Below, in pieces: positions 16,814 through 25,167 of a stretch of DNA of 64,000 nt. A program made the position numbers and the translations under genes. Source of the stretch: a bacterium (GTDB lineage: Bacteria > Cyanobacteriota > Vampirovibrionia > Gastranaerophilales > Gastranaerophilaceae); the NCBI GenBank assembly GCA_017396025.1, contig JAFQNF010000045.1, positions 62,001-126,000 of the forward strand, written 5' to 3'. The first letter of the stretch is position 1; each line of letters begins with the position of its first letter. The notes under the pieces were generated by a model. It saw only the letters and a program-made list of their open reading frames with translations, did not search any database and was not told the origin of the DNA.

Positions 16814-18004
16814 ATGTTAATCTCTAGCATAAACCAACAATACTTTACTAAATTCAACACAATACAACCAGTAAAAAGCAAACCAGCAATTAATATTGGT
16901 GCTGATTATGCTACAAAACCTTGCAAGAATACAGAACTACCACTAGGGTTTAACACATCCTACAACATAACATTTGGGAACTGGACAAATCCAAACCGTT
17001 TGGTTGGCGACGTTGACATCAAATCTTACCAAATAATGACTGATAGAGCAAAAGAAAGATATAGAAAACTATATCGAGGCTTTGCCACAAATGAAGATGT
17101 GGAACAATCAAAGTTATTTGATAAGAAATCTAAATTTTTACCATTACAATCAGATGAATCAATGGAAAAATTTTTAAAAATTTCAAAAAAATACTTAAAA
17201 TATAAAGACCAGCCTATAATTTGTTTAGGAAGAAGTCCAAAATGGTTTTTAAATGCAGCATTCTGGATGAAAGATGGCATCCCCGAATATAAATTTGTTG
17301 CATTTTCAAAATATTGGTACTATCCAAGTTCTAAAGGGATGCAAAAACTCCCAAAAGAAGCACCAACACAAGAAGAAGAAACTGCATACAGAAAATACTT
17401 AGATAGAGTTGGCGCTAATCCAAAAGAAATTGTTGATACAATGAAAAAAACTGGCAAAAAGACAGTAATAACTGATTATATTTGCACAGGAAAAGGTGCT
17501 TGCTCATTTTTAGATGTAATGGCAAGATATGCTGATGACTTAGGCGTGTTAGAAGATTTCACAAAATCAATACAGATTGTTGGAATTGGTTCTATGGACT
17601 ATATGGAGGAATTGTACCCATATTCTGAAGATGAAATTTCAGAACCAAGAGTTCCTATGCCGCCTATTTTAGAACCATATGGAGATAATATTAAACAAGA
17701 ATTTTACAACATGGATTACACTGTATTCCAAGAAATGTTACTAAATCAAAACACAAACGAATGCCGTTCTACATTCTATCCTCATAATGCGTGGACTGTT
17801 TATAGCCCAGATACATTTAAAACTGGTTTAGTTACAGATATGAAAAAAGTTGAAAAACTGCTAGAACATTTTAAAGACGAAAAATACATTACAACATTTA
17901 CTGCACCAATGCAAGATTATAGAAATCTTCTTAACTTCAGAATTCTTGATTATTTAAATGAAAAAGAACTACTTCGTACACCAAATAAATTTGACCTTGA
18001 ATAA
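16814..18004 (+). CDS. Tagged protein, possible phosphoribosyltransferase-like fold
   Basis: Product of 396 aa beginning MLISSINQQY with the tag core NITFGN at about residues 51-56. Two segments stand out: PIICLGRSPKWFLNAAFW (about residue 138) and KTVITDYICTGKGACSFLDV (about residue 220). The second has the shape of a phosphoribosyltransferase PRPP loop (two acidic residues, then T-G-x-[G/A/S]), and the first resembles the N-terminal strand-loop of that fold; the acidic pair is incomplete, so the assignment is weak. No signal peptide or membrane segment. AAGGG lies about 9 nt upstream of the ATG. Confidence 0.75.
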   Translation: MLISSINQQYFTKFNTIQPVKSKPAINIGADYATKPCKNTELPLGFNTSYNITFGNWTNPNRLVGDVDIKSYQIMTDRAKERYRKLYRGFATNEDVEQSKLFDKKSKFLPLQSDESMEKFLKISKKYLKYKDQPIICLGRSPKWFLNAAFWMKDGIPEYKFVAFSKYWYYPSSKGMQKLPKEAPTQEEETAYRKYLDRVGANPKEIVDTMKKTGKKTVITDYICTGKGACSFLDVMARYADDLGVLEDFTKSIQIVGIGSMDYMEELYPYSEDEISEPRVPMPPILEPYGDNIKQEFYNMDYTVFQEMLLNQNTNECRSTFYPHNAWTVYSPDTFKTGLVTDMKKVEKLLEHFKDEKYITTFTAPMQDYRNLLNFRILDYLNEKELLRTPNKFDLE

Positions 18005-18053
18005 TAGTAAAAGTCTACTTTTTTCAATTAAAAATTCTTGCTAACATAGAGTT

Positions 18054-19646
18054 ATGTCGATACTTATTTTATTTTGCGCAATAGTAATTTTTTCTTGTAT
18101 TGTAACCAACAAGTTTTCAAGCAAACTTGGGATGCCTTCTCTTGTTTTTTTCATGTTTTTAGGTATTTTATTTGGTTCTGATGGAATATTAAAATTATCT
18201 TTTGATGATTATGATTTAACCGCAAAACTTTGTTCAATTGGACTATTATTTATCATTTTCTATGGAGGTTTTTGCACAAAAAAAATATGCGATGTAAAAG
18301 TTAATGCGCAAGCAATTCTATTGTCATCATTTGGAACAATTTTAACAGCAGGATTTTGTGCATTATTTTGTTATTATGTTTTAAACCTTTCTTATGTAGA
18401 AAGTTTTTTGATTGGTGCGGTTATCAGCTCAACTGACGCTGCATCAGTATTTTCAATATTACGTTCAAGAAGGTTAAATTTAAAATATAATACCGCATCA
18501 CTTTTAGAAATGGAAAGTGGTAGTAACGACCCGTTTGCATATATTTTAACAATAGTTGGCATAACGATGTTGCAAGGTTCAAATGCAACTGAAACACTTC
18601 CTTTGCTTTTCAAACAAATATTCTTCGGAATACTTTTAGGCGTTCTAATTGCTTATGGTGCTTTATTCTTATTAAAGAAAACAAGACTTTTAACAGATGG
18701 TACTGACACCATTTTTATTGTGGCAGTTGCTTTGTTATCTTTTTCTCTAGCCGATTTAATACAAGGGAATGGGTATTTAAGCGTTTACATAACTGGTATT
18801 ATTTTAGGCAACAGCGAGATAAAAAATAAGCTAAATTTAATGCACTTTTTTGACGGAATTACAGCATTAAGTCAAGTTGTTATTTTCTTCTTAATAGGAT
18901 TTTTATCATTCCCGCATAAAATACCAGAGATTATAGTGCCTGCAATTTTAGTAACACTATTTTTAACCTTTGCAGCTAGACCATTAGCTGTACTTATTAC
19001 GCTTGCACCATTTAAAATAAAATGGAATCAATTTTTATTTATATCAAGCGCAGGACTAAGAGGGGCTGCTTCTATTGTATTTGCGATATTGGTTGTCTCT
19101 GAAAGCAAAAATCTTGCTTATGATTTATTCCATATTGTATTTGTTGTTGCATTATTATCAGTATCAATTCAAGGTTCACTATTACCACTTATTGCTAAAA
19201 AAGTTAATATGATAGACAAATTTAGCGACGTAAGAAAAACATTTAACGATTTTCAACAAGAATCTGCTATTTCATTAAATAAAGTTATTATTCAACAAAG
19301 TCATCCTTGGATAGGTCAATACATTAAAGATATTCATTTCAACGGTAAAGCTCTAATTCTAATGATTACAAGAGATGGCAAAAAAATCGTACCTAAAGGT
19401 CTAACTCAAATTTTGGAAAATGATGAAATTCTTATTGGTTCTACACACACACAATCAGATATAGACATAAACTTATGCGAAACTTTTATTGATGAAAAAC
19501 ATGAATGGCTAAATTTAGAAATCAAAGAAATAGATTTACCAGAAACCTATTTAATAGCATTAATTAAACGCAATGAAGAATATTTCGTACCAAATGGTTC
19601 AACAAAAATCAAGTTAAAAGATACCATTGTTTTTTATAACATATAA
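18054..19646 (+). CDS. nhaP2: K+/H+ antiporter, NhaP2/CvrA type, with TrkA-C domains
   Basis: A cation:proton antiporter of the CPA1 family in the inner membrane. About 12-13 hydrophobic segments cover residues 1-385; ISSTDAASVFSILRS and LEMESGSNDP are the characteristic ion-binding signatures of NhaP2-type exchangers. The cytosolic tail holds a TrkA-C (RCK_C) domain at about 410-465 and a second at about 475-530, which in this family bind ligands and gate transport. 530 aa is close to E. coli CvrA (578 aa). It exports K+ (or Na+) in exchange for protons. No tag. Confidence 0.85.
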   Translation: MSILILFCAIVIFSCIVTNKFSSKLGMPSLVFFMFLGILFGSDGILKLSFDDYDLTAKLCSIGLLFIIFYGGFCTKKICDVKVNAQAILLSSFGTILTAGFCALFCYYVLNLSYVESFLIGAVISSTDAASVFSILRSRRLNLKYNTASLLEMESGSNDPFAYILTIVGITMLQGSNATETLPLLFKQIFFGILLGVLIAYGALFLLKKTRLLTDGTDTIFIVAVALLSFSLADLIQGNGYLSVYITGIILGNSEIKNKLNLMHFFDGITALSQVVIFFLIGFLSFPHKIPEIIVPAILVTLFLTFAARPLAVLITLAPFKIKWNQFLFISSAGLRGAASIVFAILVVSESKNLAYDLFHIVFVVALLSVSIQGSLLPLIAKKVNMIDKFSDVRKTFNDFQQESAISLNKVIIQQSHPWIGQYIKDIHFNGKALILMITRDGKKIVPKGLTQILENDEILIGSTHTQSDIDINLCETFIDEKHEWLNLEIKEIDLPETYLIALIKRNEEYFVPNGSTKIKLKDTIVFYNI

Positions 19647-19670
19647 TTTTCTTTATAATATAATCTTTGT

Positions 19671-20024
19671 ATGAAGAAAATATTTAATATAGTTATGTTT
19701 TTTTTCATATTGGCTTTTACATTAGTCTTTTCACTATTATCAGAGCCATCCGCAGTTCATGCATATCAACCAATCAAATCGAATGACTATATTGTAGGAA
19801 CACAAAATGAAACTGTTGTTCTTATTTCAAATAACAATCGTTCAGGCGAAATAACTAACCGCAAAAAAGATAATAGCAGTGGTTGTTCATTTACAACTCC
19901 ATTAATTGTAAACTCAAATCCAATTAACAATTTATTTAACAAAGAAAACATCAAATTTAATAAAGATAATAATAACTATTTATCAAATAACGAACAAAGA
20001 ATATATCAAATAAGAGCGCCTTAG
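19671..20024 (+). CDS. Small exported protein of unknown function
   Basis: 117 aa with a Sec-type signal or anchor at residues 1-32 (MKKIFNIVMFFFILAFTL...). The remainder is hydrophilic and very Asn/Lys-rich, with a single Cys and no recognisable domain. No Shine-Dalgarno site is visible; a TATAAT at 19654-19659 ends only 11 nt before the ATG, so the mRNA may have almost no leader. It may be transcribed independently of the antiporter 24 bp upstream. Confidence 0.6.
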   Translation: MKKIFNIVMFFFILAFTLVFSLLSEPSAVHAYQPIKSNDYIVGTQNETVVLISNNNRSGEITNRKKDNSSGCSFTTPLIVNSNPINNLFNKENIKFNKDNNNYLSNNEQRIYQIRAP

Positions 20025-20051
20025 TGATTTACTTCACAAGGCTTTATTTTT
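20018..20051 (+). terminator. Hairpin terminator after the small exported protein
   Basis: GCCTTAGTGA and TCACAAGGC form an imperfect stem (one bulge), followed by TTTATTTTT. It overlaps the stop codon of the small exported protein and precedes the Na/Pi cotransporter gene. Confidence 0.6.
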
Positions 20052-20103
20052 AGATATTTACACTATTGCGTCTATTTTCTGGCGCATATTTGAAAGGATA
20101 GTT

Positions 20104-21768
20104 ATGGAAAATTTTAATATATTTTGTATATTTCAACTATTGGGTGGCTTGGCATTTTTCCTATACGGAATGCATATGATGTCAGACTCATTAGAAAAAA
20201 TTGCGGGTGGCAAATTAGAGAAAATTCTAAGGAGTATTACTTCTAGTCCATTAAAAGGACTATTGCTTGGTCTTGGGGTAACTGCTGTAATTCAAAGTTC
20301 TTCTGCAGTAACTGTTATGCTTGTAGGATTAGTAAATTCTGGCTTAATTAAATTATCTCAAGCAATTGGTGTTATTATGGGTTCAAACATAGGAACAACT
20401 GCTACTGCTTGGATTTTAAGCTTAGCTGGAATTGAAGGTGATAATTCTTGGATTGCATTATTCAAACCAGATACACTTACGCCAATTCTAGCATTTGTTG
20501 GTTTAATGCTATTTTTTGTAGCAAAATCTTCTAAAAACAAAAATATTGGTACTGTTTTTATCGGTTTTGCAATTTTAATGACAGGTATGATTGCGATGGG
20601 CGCATCTATGGCTCCATTGTCACACTCTGAAAAATTCATTAATCTTTTAACTTTATTCAATAACCCATTATTTGGTATATTTATCGGTGCATTAATTACA
20701 GCTATTATTCAAAGCTCATCAGCATCAGTTGGTATGTTGCAAGCTTTAGCGCTAAAAGTTGACATCACTTGCGGTGCTGCACTTCCAATTATTATGGGAC
20801 AAAACATTGGTACTTGTATTACTGCAATCATTTCTAGTATCGGTGTTAATTCAAGTGCAAGAAAAGTTGCCGTTGTTCATTTGGTTTTTAATATTTTAGG
20901 AACAATGATTTTCTTAACGGCATTTTTAATTGGCATAGCATTATTTGAAATACCTTATCTAGCAGAAATTGCAAGCCCAGCTAAAATAGCTATTTTACAC
21001 TCTGTTTTTAATATCGGCACAACAGTTTTATTATTCCCATTTGTAAAACAACTTGAAAAACTTGCTGATAAAGTTATAAAAGAAGAAGAAAATAAAAAAG
21101 AAATAGCACTTGATGAAAGATTGCTTCTTGCACCAGAATTGGCTTTAGTTGAAGTTAATCAAAAACTTGTTGAAATGACTGATTTAGTAAAAAATAACCT
21201 TATCTATTCAACAAAACTTTTAAAAACATATACGACAAAAAAAGCACTAGTTATTGCACAAAATCATCAATTAATTAAAACATACGAAAACAAATTAAAA
21301 GCTTACTTAATAAAAGTTTCAAATAAAGAACTTTCAGAAGATGTAAGTAGTGATATTGCAAGATTACTTTTAATAATTAACGAATTTAAACAAATTAAAA
21401 AGCTTTCTAAAGATATTTTCAAAATTGCAGAAGAAAAATTTGCTAATCATATTGAATTTTCAGATGAATTTATCGAAGATTTAAGAGTTATTGTAAAAAC
21501 AACTAGAGCAATGATTAGAACAACACAAATGGCTTTAAGTAATTATGATGTTGAACTTGCAAAAGAAGTAAAAATAAGCAGAGAACAAATTGATGAATTG
21601 ATTTTTAAAGCAAGAAACAAACACATTCAAAATGTTCAATATGGCAAATTACCAATGGAATATGATTATATGATTCTAAACTTATTTACAGATTTAAGTA
21701 GAAGTGCAGAACATTGTAAAAATGTAGCAAAGATGATTATCAAAAAAGAAAAAGAAGCTTCAAAATAA
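20104..21768 (+). CDS. Na+/phosphate cotransporter family protein (NptA/YjbB type) with PhoU-like tail
   Basis: Inner-membrane Na/Pi symporter-like protein. Two inverted halves each carry a QSSSA signature (residues 64-68 and about 203-207), the hallmark of the Na/Pi-cotransporter II family, with 8-9 hydrophobic helices to about residue 320. Residues ~345-554 are a helical PhoU-like cytosolic domain (charged heptads), typical of the bacterial YjbB branch, which regulates or exports phosphate. AAGGA precedes the ATG by 6 nt. A strong terminator follows directly. Confidence 0.88.
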   Translation: MENFNIFCIFQLLGGLAFFLYGMHMMSDSLEKIAGGKLEKILRSITSSPLKGLLLGLGVTAVIQSSSAVTVMLVGLVNSGLIKLSQAIGVIMGSNIGTTATAWILSLAGIEGDNSWIALFKPDTLTPILAFVGLMLFFVAKSSKNKNIGTVFIGFAILMTGMIAMGASMAPLSHSEKFINLLTLFNNPLFGIFIGALITAIIQSSSASVGMLQALALKVDITCGAALPIIMGQNIGTCITAIISSIGVNSSARKVAVVHLVFNILGTMIFLTAFLIGIALFEIPYLAEIASPAKIAILHSVFNIGTTVLLFPFVKQLEKLADKVIKEEENKKEIALDERLLLAPELALVEVNQKLVEMTDLVKNNLIYSTKLLKTYTTKKALVIAQNHQLIKTYENKLKAYLIKVSNKELSEDVSSDIARLLLIINEFKQIKKLSKDIFKIAEEKFANHIEFSDEFIEDLRVIVKTTRAMIRTTQMALSNYDVELAKEVKISREQIDELIFKARNKHIQNVQYGKLPMEYDYMILNLFTDLSRSAEHCKNVAKMIIKKEKEASK

Positions 21769-21776
21769 TAAATTCC

Positions 21777-21806
21777 AAAAAGAACCGGAAAATTCCGGTT
21801 CTTTTT
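21777..21806. terminator. Strong bidirectional terminator
   Basis: AAAAAGAACCGGAA (21777-21790) and TTCCGGTTCTTTTT (21793-21806) form a long perfect stem with A- and T-tracts, between convergent genes. Confidence 0.9.
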
Positions 21807-21809
21807 TTA

Positions 21810-22883
21810 CTATATTTTAGCTGTTAATTCATCAATTGTTGCTTTATCAAATTTTTCCCATTCAGCACCATTACTCACATACAAATTATTCCAATCAATA
21901 TCATAATAATTATATCCACAAACTTTATATATTGAACGTTCTTGTTTTATACCAGCAATTCTATTCAACAAATCCATATTGTAAGAACCATCATCTTCCC
22001 TTGTTTTAAATTTCAAACGAATTGGTACTCCATTTGCAGCAAAAGCTTGTTCATTATAATTAGGATTTGTAGTTATACAAGAATAGTGCCCATTTGTATA
22101 ATGACCATTTGAATCAATGTATTCATTTGTTTTTTTTGTTTTTAATAAAGCAACTAATTCATCAATAGAGATAATTCTATAAAAATCTGCGCTATCATTC
22201 AAATACGGATCATCGCGATAAGAAGCCTTTAAACGTTCAATAGGATGAAACATTTTTTGATATTTTCTATTGTTTAAAGCATAATCTTTTTGTTCATATT
22301 TATCCATAATTACATCAGCATCAAACTGATATTTTTTTTGATCATATTCTGACACATCAAATATTCCAGCTTTTTTAAAAAGTTCAACTGATTTTTGAAA
22401 TTCTTCATCAAAGCCATCCAAATAACGATTTATTTTTTTTGTTGGCAGGGCAAAAGTAAAACCAACTTGTTCAGAAAAATTTTTGTTATATTCAATATTT
22501 TGAGACAAATAGTCGACAACCGCTTTTTTGGCAAATATTTCTTCAATTTCCTCTGGTGAAGCTTCTAAAGACTTTTTCTCTAAATTCGTTGAAATTTGTT
22601 TTAAATAATCAATCACTTCTTGTTTGGTTTGACTTATTTGCGCTTCACTTTGACTATATTTACTTGTTAATTTTTTCAAATATTCAGAATCTGGTTTTAT
22701 TTGTTTATTTCGCACATTAATTTGGGCTCTGTTCATGCCAGAAAGACACTCTGACGTACCCAAAAGAACTATTTCACCATCTTCTTTTGATGAAACACTT
22801 TTATCTTGAGTAACCAAAATTATTTCATCTTTTGGTTTAACAATACTTCTCGATATATTTAAAAGTTTTCCAATTAACGACAT
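21810..22883 (-). CDS. Protein of unknown function, possible ADP-ribosyltransferase-like C-terminal domain
   Basis: 357 aa, begins MSLIGKLLNISRS and lacks the F-G-A tag. Residues ~85-180 are helical and charged. The C-terminal half has FYRIISIDELVALLKT (about 230), HYSCITTNP (about 265) and VPIRLKFKT, followed by QERSIYKV. This order resembles the Arg / Ser-Thr / Glu layout of R-S-E ADP-ribosyltransferases, but the spacing is loose and I could be wrong. No signal peptide. It is divergent from the threefold-repeat gene. Confidence 0.75.
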   Translation of the reverse strand: MSLIGKLLNISRSIVKPKDEIILVTQDKSVSSKEDGEIVLLGTSECLSGMNRAQINVRNKQIKPDSEYLKKLTSKYSQSEAQISQTKQEVIDYLKQISTNLEKKSLEASPEEIEEIFAKKAVVDYLSQNIEYNKNFSEQVGFTFALPTKKINRYLDGFDEEFQKSVELFKKAGIFDVSEYDQKKYQFDADVIMDKYEQKDYALNNRKYQKMFHPIERLKASYRDDPYLNDSADFYRIISIDELVALLKTKKTNEYIDSNGHYTNGHYSCITTNPNYNEQAFAANGVPIRLKFKTREDDGSYNMDLLNRIAGIKQERSIYKVCGYNYYDIDWNNLYVSNGAEWEKFDKATIDELTAKI

Positions 22884-23059
22884 TTTGCTACCTTACTCGT
22901 TATTTAATAAAAATTTTAGAAAAGTAAAATTGCCAAAAACAAAAATTAAAAATAAATTAGATTACATTATATTTACATTTTAAACTTTTTTGTAAATTTT
23001 CTACTTAAAAAATTTTTTATATAAATGTGGGTTAGTTAAATTATTATGGGGTTAGGATT

Positions 23060-23575
23060 ATGGCAGTAAATTTTTCACAAGGTAATTTGTATACACAAAA
23101 GCCAACTGGTTGGCAAAACTTTGGCGAAGGTATTTTAACAGATATAAAAGTTTCAGTTCCTATTTTAAGCGGACATACTGTTGGTGACTATTTCTCAAAC
23201 CAACAAGAAACAAAAGAAAATTTAACAGGAACTCAAGATGGAAAAGAAGCTGGGTTCATAAAGAAAACAGCAAATGGTTTTTGGAAAAAATTTGTTTATT
23301 CACTTCCAATAATAGGAACATACCAATTAGGTAAAAATAAAATAGAACATGAAAATTTAAAGAATCAAATCGAAGCAGCAAAAAATGGTGAAGAATACAC
23401 ACCAGAGAAAAAAGGGTTCTTTAAGACTTTATTCACAGGTGTAGGCGAAAAAATTAAAAACGTAATTCCTTTCTATGGTACATATTACAGAGGCAAAATG
23501 ATGAACGAAAATGAAAATATGTACAAAGATTCTCAAATTATAGCTGTTCAAAAATCAATATGTGAAGAAGCATAA
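23060..23575 (+). CDS. Small protein with three internal repeats
   Basis: 171 aa, beginning MAVNFSQGN, a short relative of the tag (Phe5). The body consists of three similar ~40-residue units starting at Gly17, Gly65 and Gly119, with the pattern G-(~17 aa)-P-x-x-G-[T/H]-x-x-x-G ending in an Asn/Glu/Lys-rich stretch. Examples are SLPIIGTYQLGK and VIPFYGTYYRGK. Each unit could be a short membrane-dipping amphipathic hairpin flanked by Lys. Function unknown; no signal peptide. The leader GGGGTTAGGATT gives a ribosome site. Confidence 0.75.
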   Translation: MAVNFSQGNLYTQKPTGWQNFGEGILTDIKVSVPILSGHTVGDYFSNQQETKENLTGTQDGKEAGFIKKTANGFWKKFVYSLPIIGTYQLGKNKIEHENLKNQIEAAKNGEEYTPEKKGFFKTLFTGVGEKIKNVIPFYGTYYRGKMMNENENMYKDSQIIAVQKSICEEA

Positions 23576-23590
23576 TAAACTTTAAAAACA

Positions 23591-23631
23591 AAATAAAAGA
23601 GGACCGGAATAAATCCTGTCCTCTTTTATTT
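23591..23631. terminator. Hairpin terminator, overlapping the tRNA 3' end
   Basis: AAATAAAAGAGGAC (23591-23604) pairs with GTCCTCTTTTATTT (23618-23631). It ends the repeat-protein gene on the plus strand and the tRNA-Met gene on the minus strand. Confidence 0.8.
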
Positions 23632-23704
23632 AGCAAGGGAGAGATTCGAACTCTCGACCTCACGGGTATGAGCCGTGCGCTCTCGCCAACTGAGCTACCT
23701 TGCC
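23631..23704 (-). tRNA. tRNA-Met(CAU), elongator
   Basis: A 74-nt cloverleaf: acceptor GGCAAGG/CCTTGCT with a terminal G-U pair, D-stem GCTC/GAGC, anticodon stem CACGG/CCGTG with loop CTCATAC (anticodon CAT), T-arm GAGAG-TTCGAAT-CTCTC, discriminator A. The anticodon stem lacks the three G-C pairs of initiator tRNA and the first pair is not the initiator C-A mismatch, so this is the elongator. The layout (G1-U72, A73, CTCATACC) fits tRNA-Met rather than tRNA-Ile2. CCA is not encoded. Confidence 0.92.
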
Positions 23705-23789
23705 ATAAGCATTTCTATTATTATATGCTCAAAAAAAAATTACAATACCTAAGCAAAAAATAATTAACCTAATCGCACCCAAAATGGTA

Positions 23790-23817
23790 TTGCACTTTAG
23801 CTTTGCAAGTTTAATAA
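23790..23817 (+). promoter_or_regulatory. Promoter-like pair for the amylase-like/ferritin-like unit
   Basis: TTGCAC (23790-23795), a 16-nt spacer and TAATAA (23812-23817). Transcription would start at about 23824, three nucleotides before the ATG at 23827, implying a leaderless mRNA; no Shine-Dalgarno sequence is present. Confidence 0.4.
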
Positions 23818-23826
23818 ATGTTCATT

Positions 23827-25152
23827 ATGAACAAAAATCCAACAAATAAACTTCTGCACGCAATAGGTGAAACAATGATTCTTCACCCAGACGAATGGAC
23901 AAAAGAAAGAACATATTACGCTCTTGGCTGTTGTAAAAAATGGGTTGCTAACATTCTACCTTATGAACTTTTAGAACGAGAATTAAAACAATCCATCGAA
24001 TCAATCGTAACTTTAAGCGAAAGTAATATTTTCTATGATAAATTTCCAGACCATATTGAAAGCCCAAATTATGGTGATAATTGGGGAAGACTTGCAAATT
24101 ATATAGAATTAAACAATAGAGCAATAGCAAAAATGCAATATGAGCGCACATGTTGCGGTATTCTAAGTTGTATAAAAATGCTACCAGCCATTCCTCCATC
24201 AGCCAAAAGCTGGGCAAACTGTTTAATTATCTCACAAATTTTTCCTAATATTTATGGCGATAGCTACAATAAAGGTCCTTTTGAAGAAAATTCTATTTAT
24301 GGAATAAAGCTAAATGCTGGTTATAGCGATAATGTTATTTCGTATGCCTTAGCAGATAAAATTTCACCAGAAGACCAATTGCGTGCATTCAATGACCTAG
24401 CACATTTTAGAGGCATAAAAACAGGTTTTAGAACAGTAATTTCTGCTGACCAAATGAAAGTTGCTCACCCAAATGGAGAAGATGAAACCTTCCGTTGGTG
24501 TGACGAAACACACGTTGAATTATACATTCAAGAAAGCGTTAAACTTATGAATTTAGGCTTTGAATGTATGTTTATAGATTCAGCCAAACACATTGGTGGG
24601 TACGATTGCGAACACTATACAGGTGTTGGCGACTTGCCAGAATATCATCAAATCCAATATATTTTGCACGAAATAAGAGCAAGAAGCGGTAAAACAACAA
24701 TCAGTTTTGTTGGCGAAAAAAGTACAGATGATTTTCAGCGTTATCAAAATATGGGTTTGAACGCAGGAACTGATTTTATTACAGGTGATGATTTTTACGC
24801 TGTTAGAGAACTATCTGAACAATTAAAATACAACCGAATTTATGCACCAGGTGTTGAAATTGAAAACGACAATTATGAAGGCGGAATTAGCTATGAACAA
24901 AGGCTAAATAGAATTAACACTGCCTTGTTTGGCTTTTATCAAGCAAGTGATAAACTGCCAAGTTTTATGCAAACAAACGATATTTTTCCACTTCGATATG
25001 ACACAAACACTCATCATATTATGATGACAAATCCATCGTATTCGCAAGACGGCTCGCCAATAAGCCATTGGGAAAATCTTTTTGCAAAAGACGATGGCAG
25101 ATTTTATAACCACAAAGTAGCTGAACTTTTTGCTCACGCACTTTGCCTATAA
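23827..25152 (+). CDS. Alpha-amylase-like (beta/alpha)8-barrel protein, function unproven
   Basis: 441 aa from ATG 23827 (an in-frame ATG lies 9 nt upstream). Strand-loop segments recall GH13: GFECMFIDSAKHI resembles the nucleophile region G-F-R-x-D-x-A-K-H (Asp at the expected place but Ile before it and Cys instead of Arg), SFVGEKST resembles the acid/base Glu region, and TVISADQM could correspond to region I. The clear NHD/HD motif of region IV is not seen, so activity is uncertain. No signal peptide. Its stop lies 15 bp before the ferritin-like gene, with which it is evidently co-transcribed. Confidence 0.7.
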   Translation: MNKNPTNKLLHAIGETMILHPDEWTKERTYYALGCCKKWVANILPYELLERELKQSIESIVTLSESNIFYDKFPDHIESPNYGDNWGRLANYIELNNRAIAKMQYERTCCGILSCIKMLPAIPPSAKSWANCLIISQIFPNIYGDSYNKGPFEENSIYGIKLNAGYSDNVISYALADKISPEDQLRAFNDLAHFRGIKTGFRTVISADQMKVAHPNGEDETFRWCDETHVELYIQESVKLMNLGFECMFIDSAKHIGGYDCEHYTGVGDLPEYHQIQYILHEIRARSGKTTISFVGEKSTDDFQRYQNMGLNAGTDFITGDDFYAVRELSEQLKYNRIYAPGVEIENDNYEGGISYEQRLNRINTALFGFYQASDKLPSFMQTNDIFPLRYDTNTHHIMMTNPSYSQDGSPISHWENLFAKDDGRFYNHKVAELFAHALCL

Positions 25153-25167
25153 ATGAAAGGATAAATT

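Noticed and set aside
23631-23704. Initiator tRNA-fMet
   Set aside because: The anticodon stem lacks the three consecutive G-C pairs and the acceptor lacks the C1-A72 mismatch.
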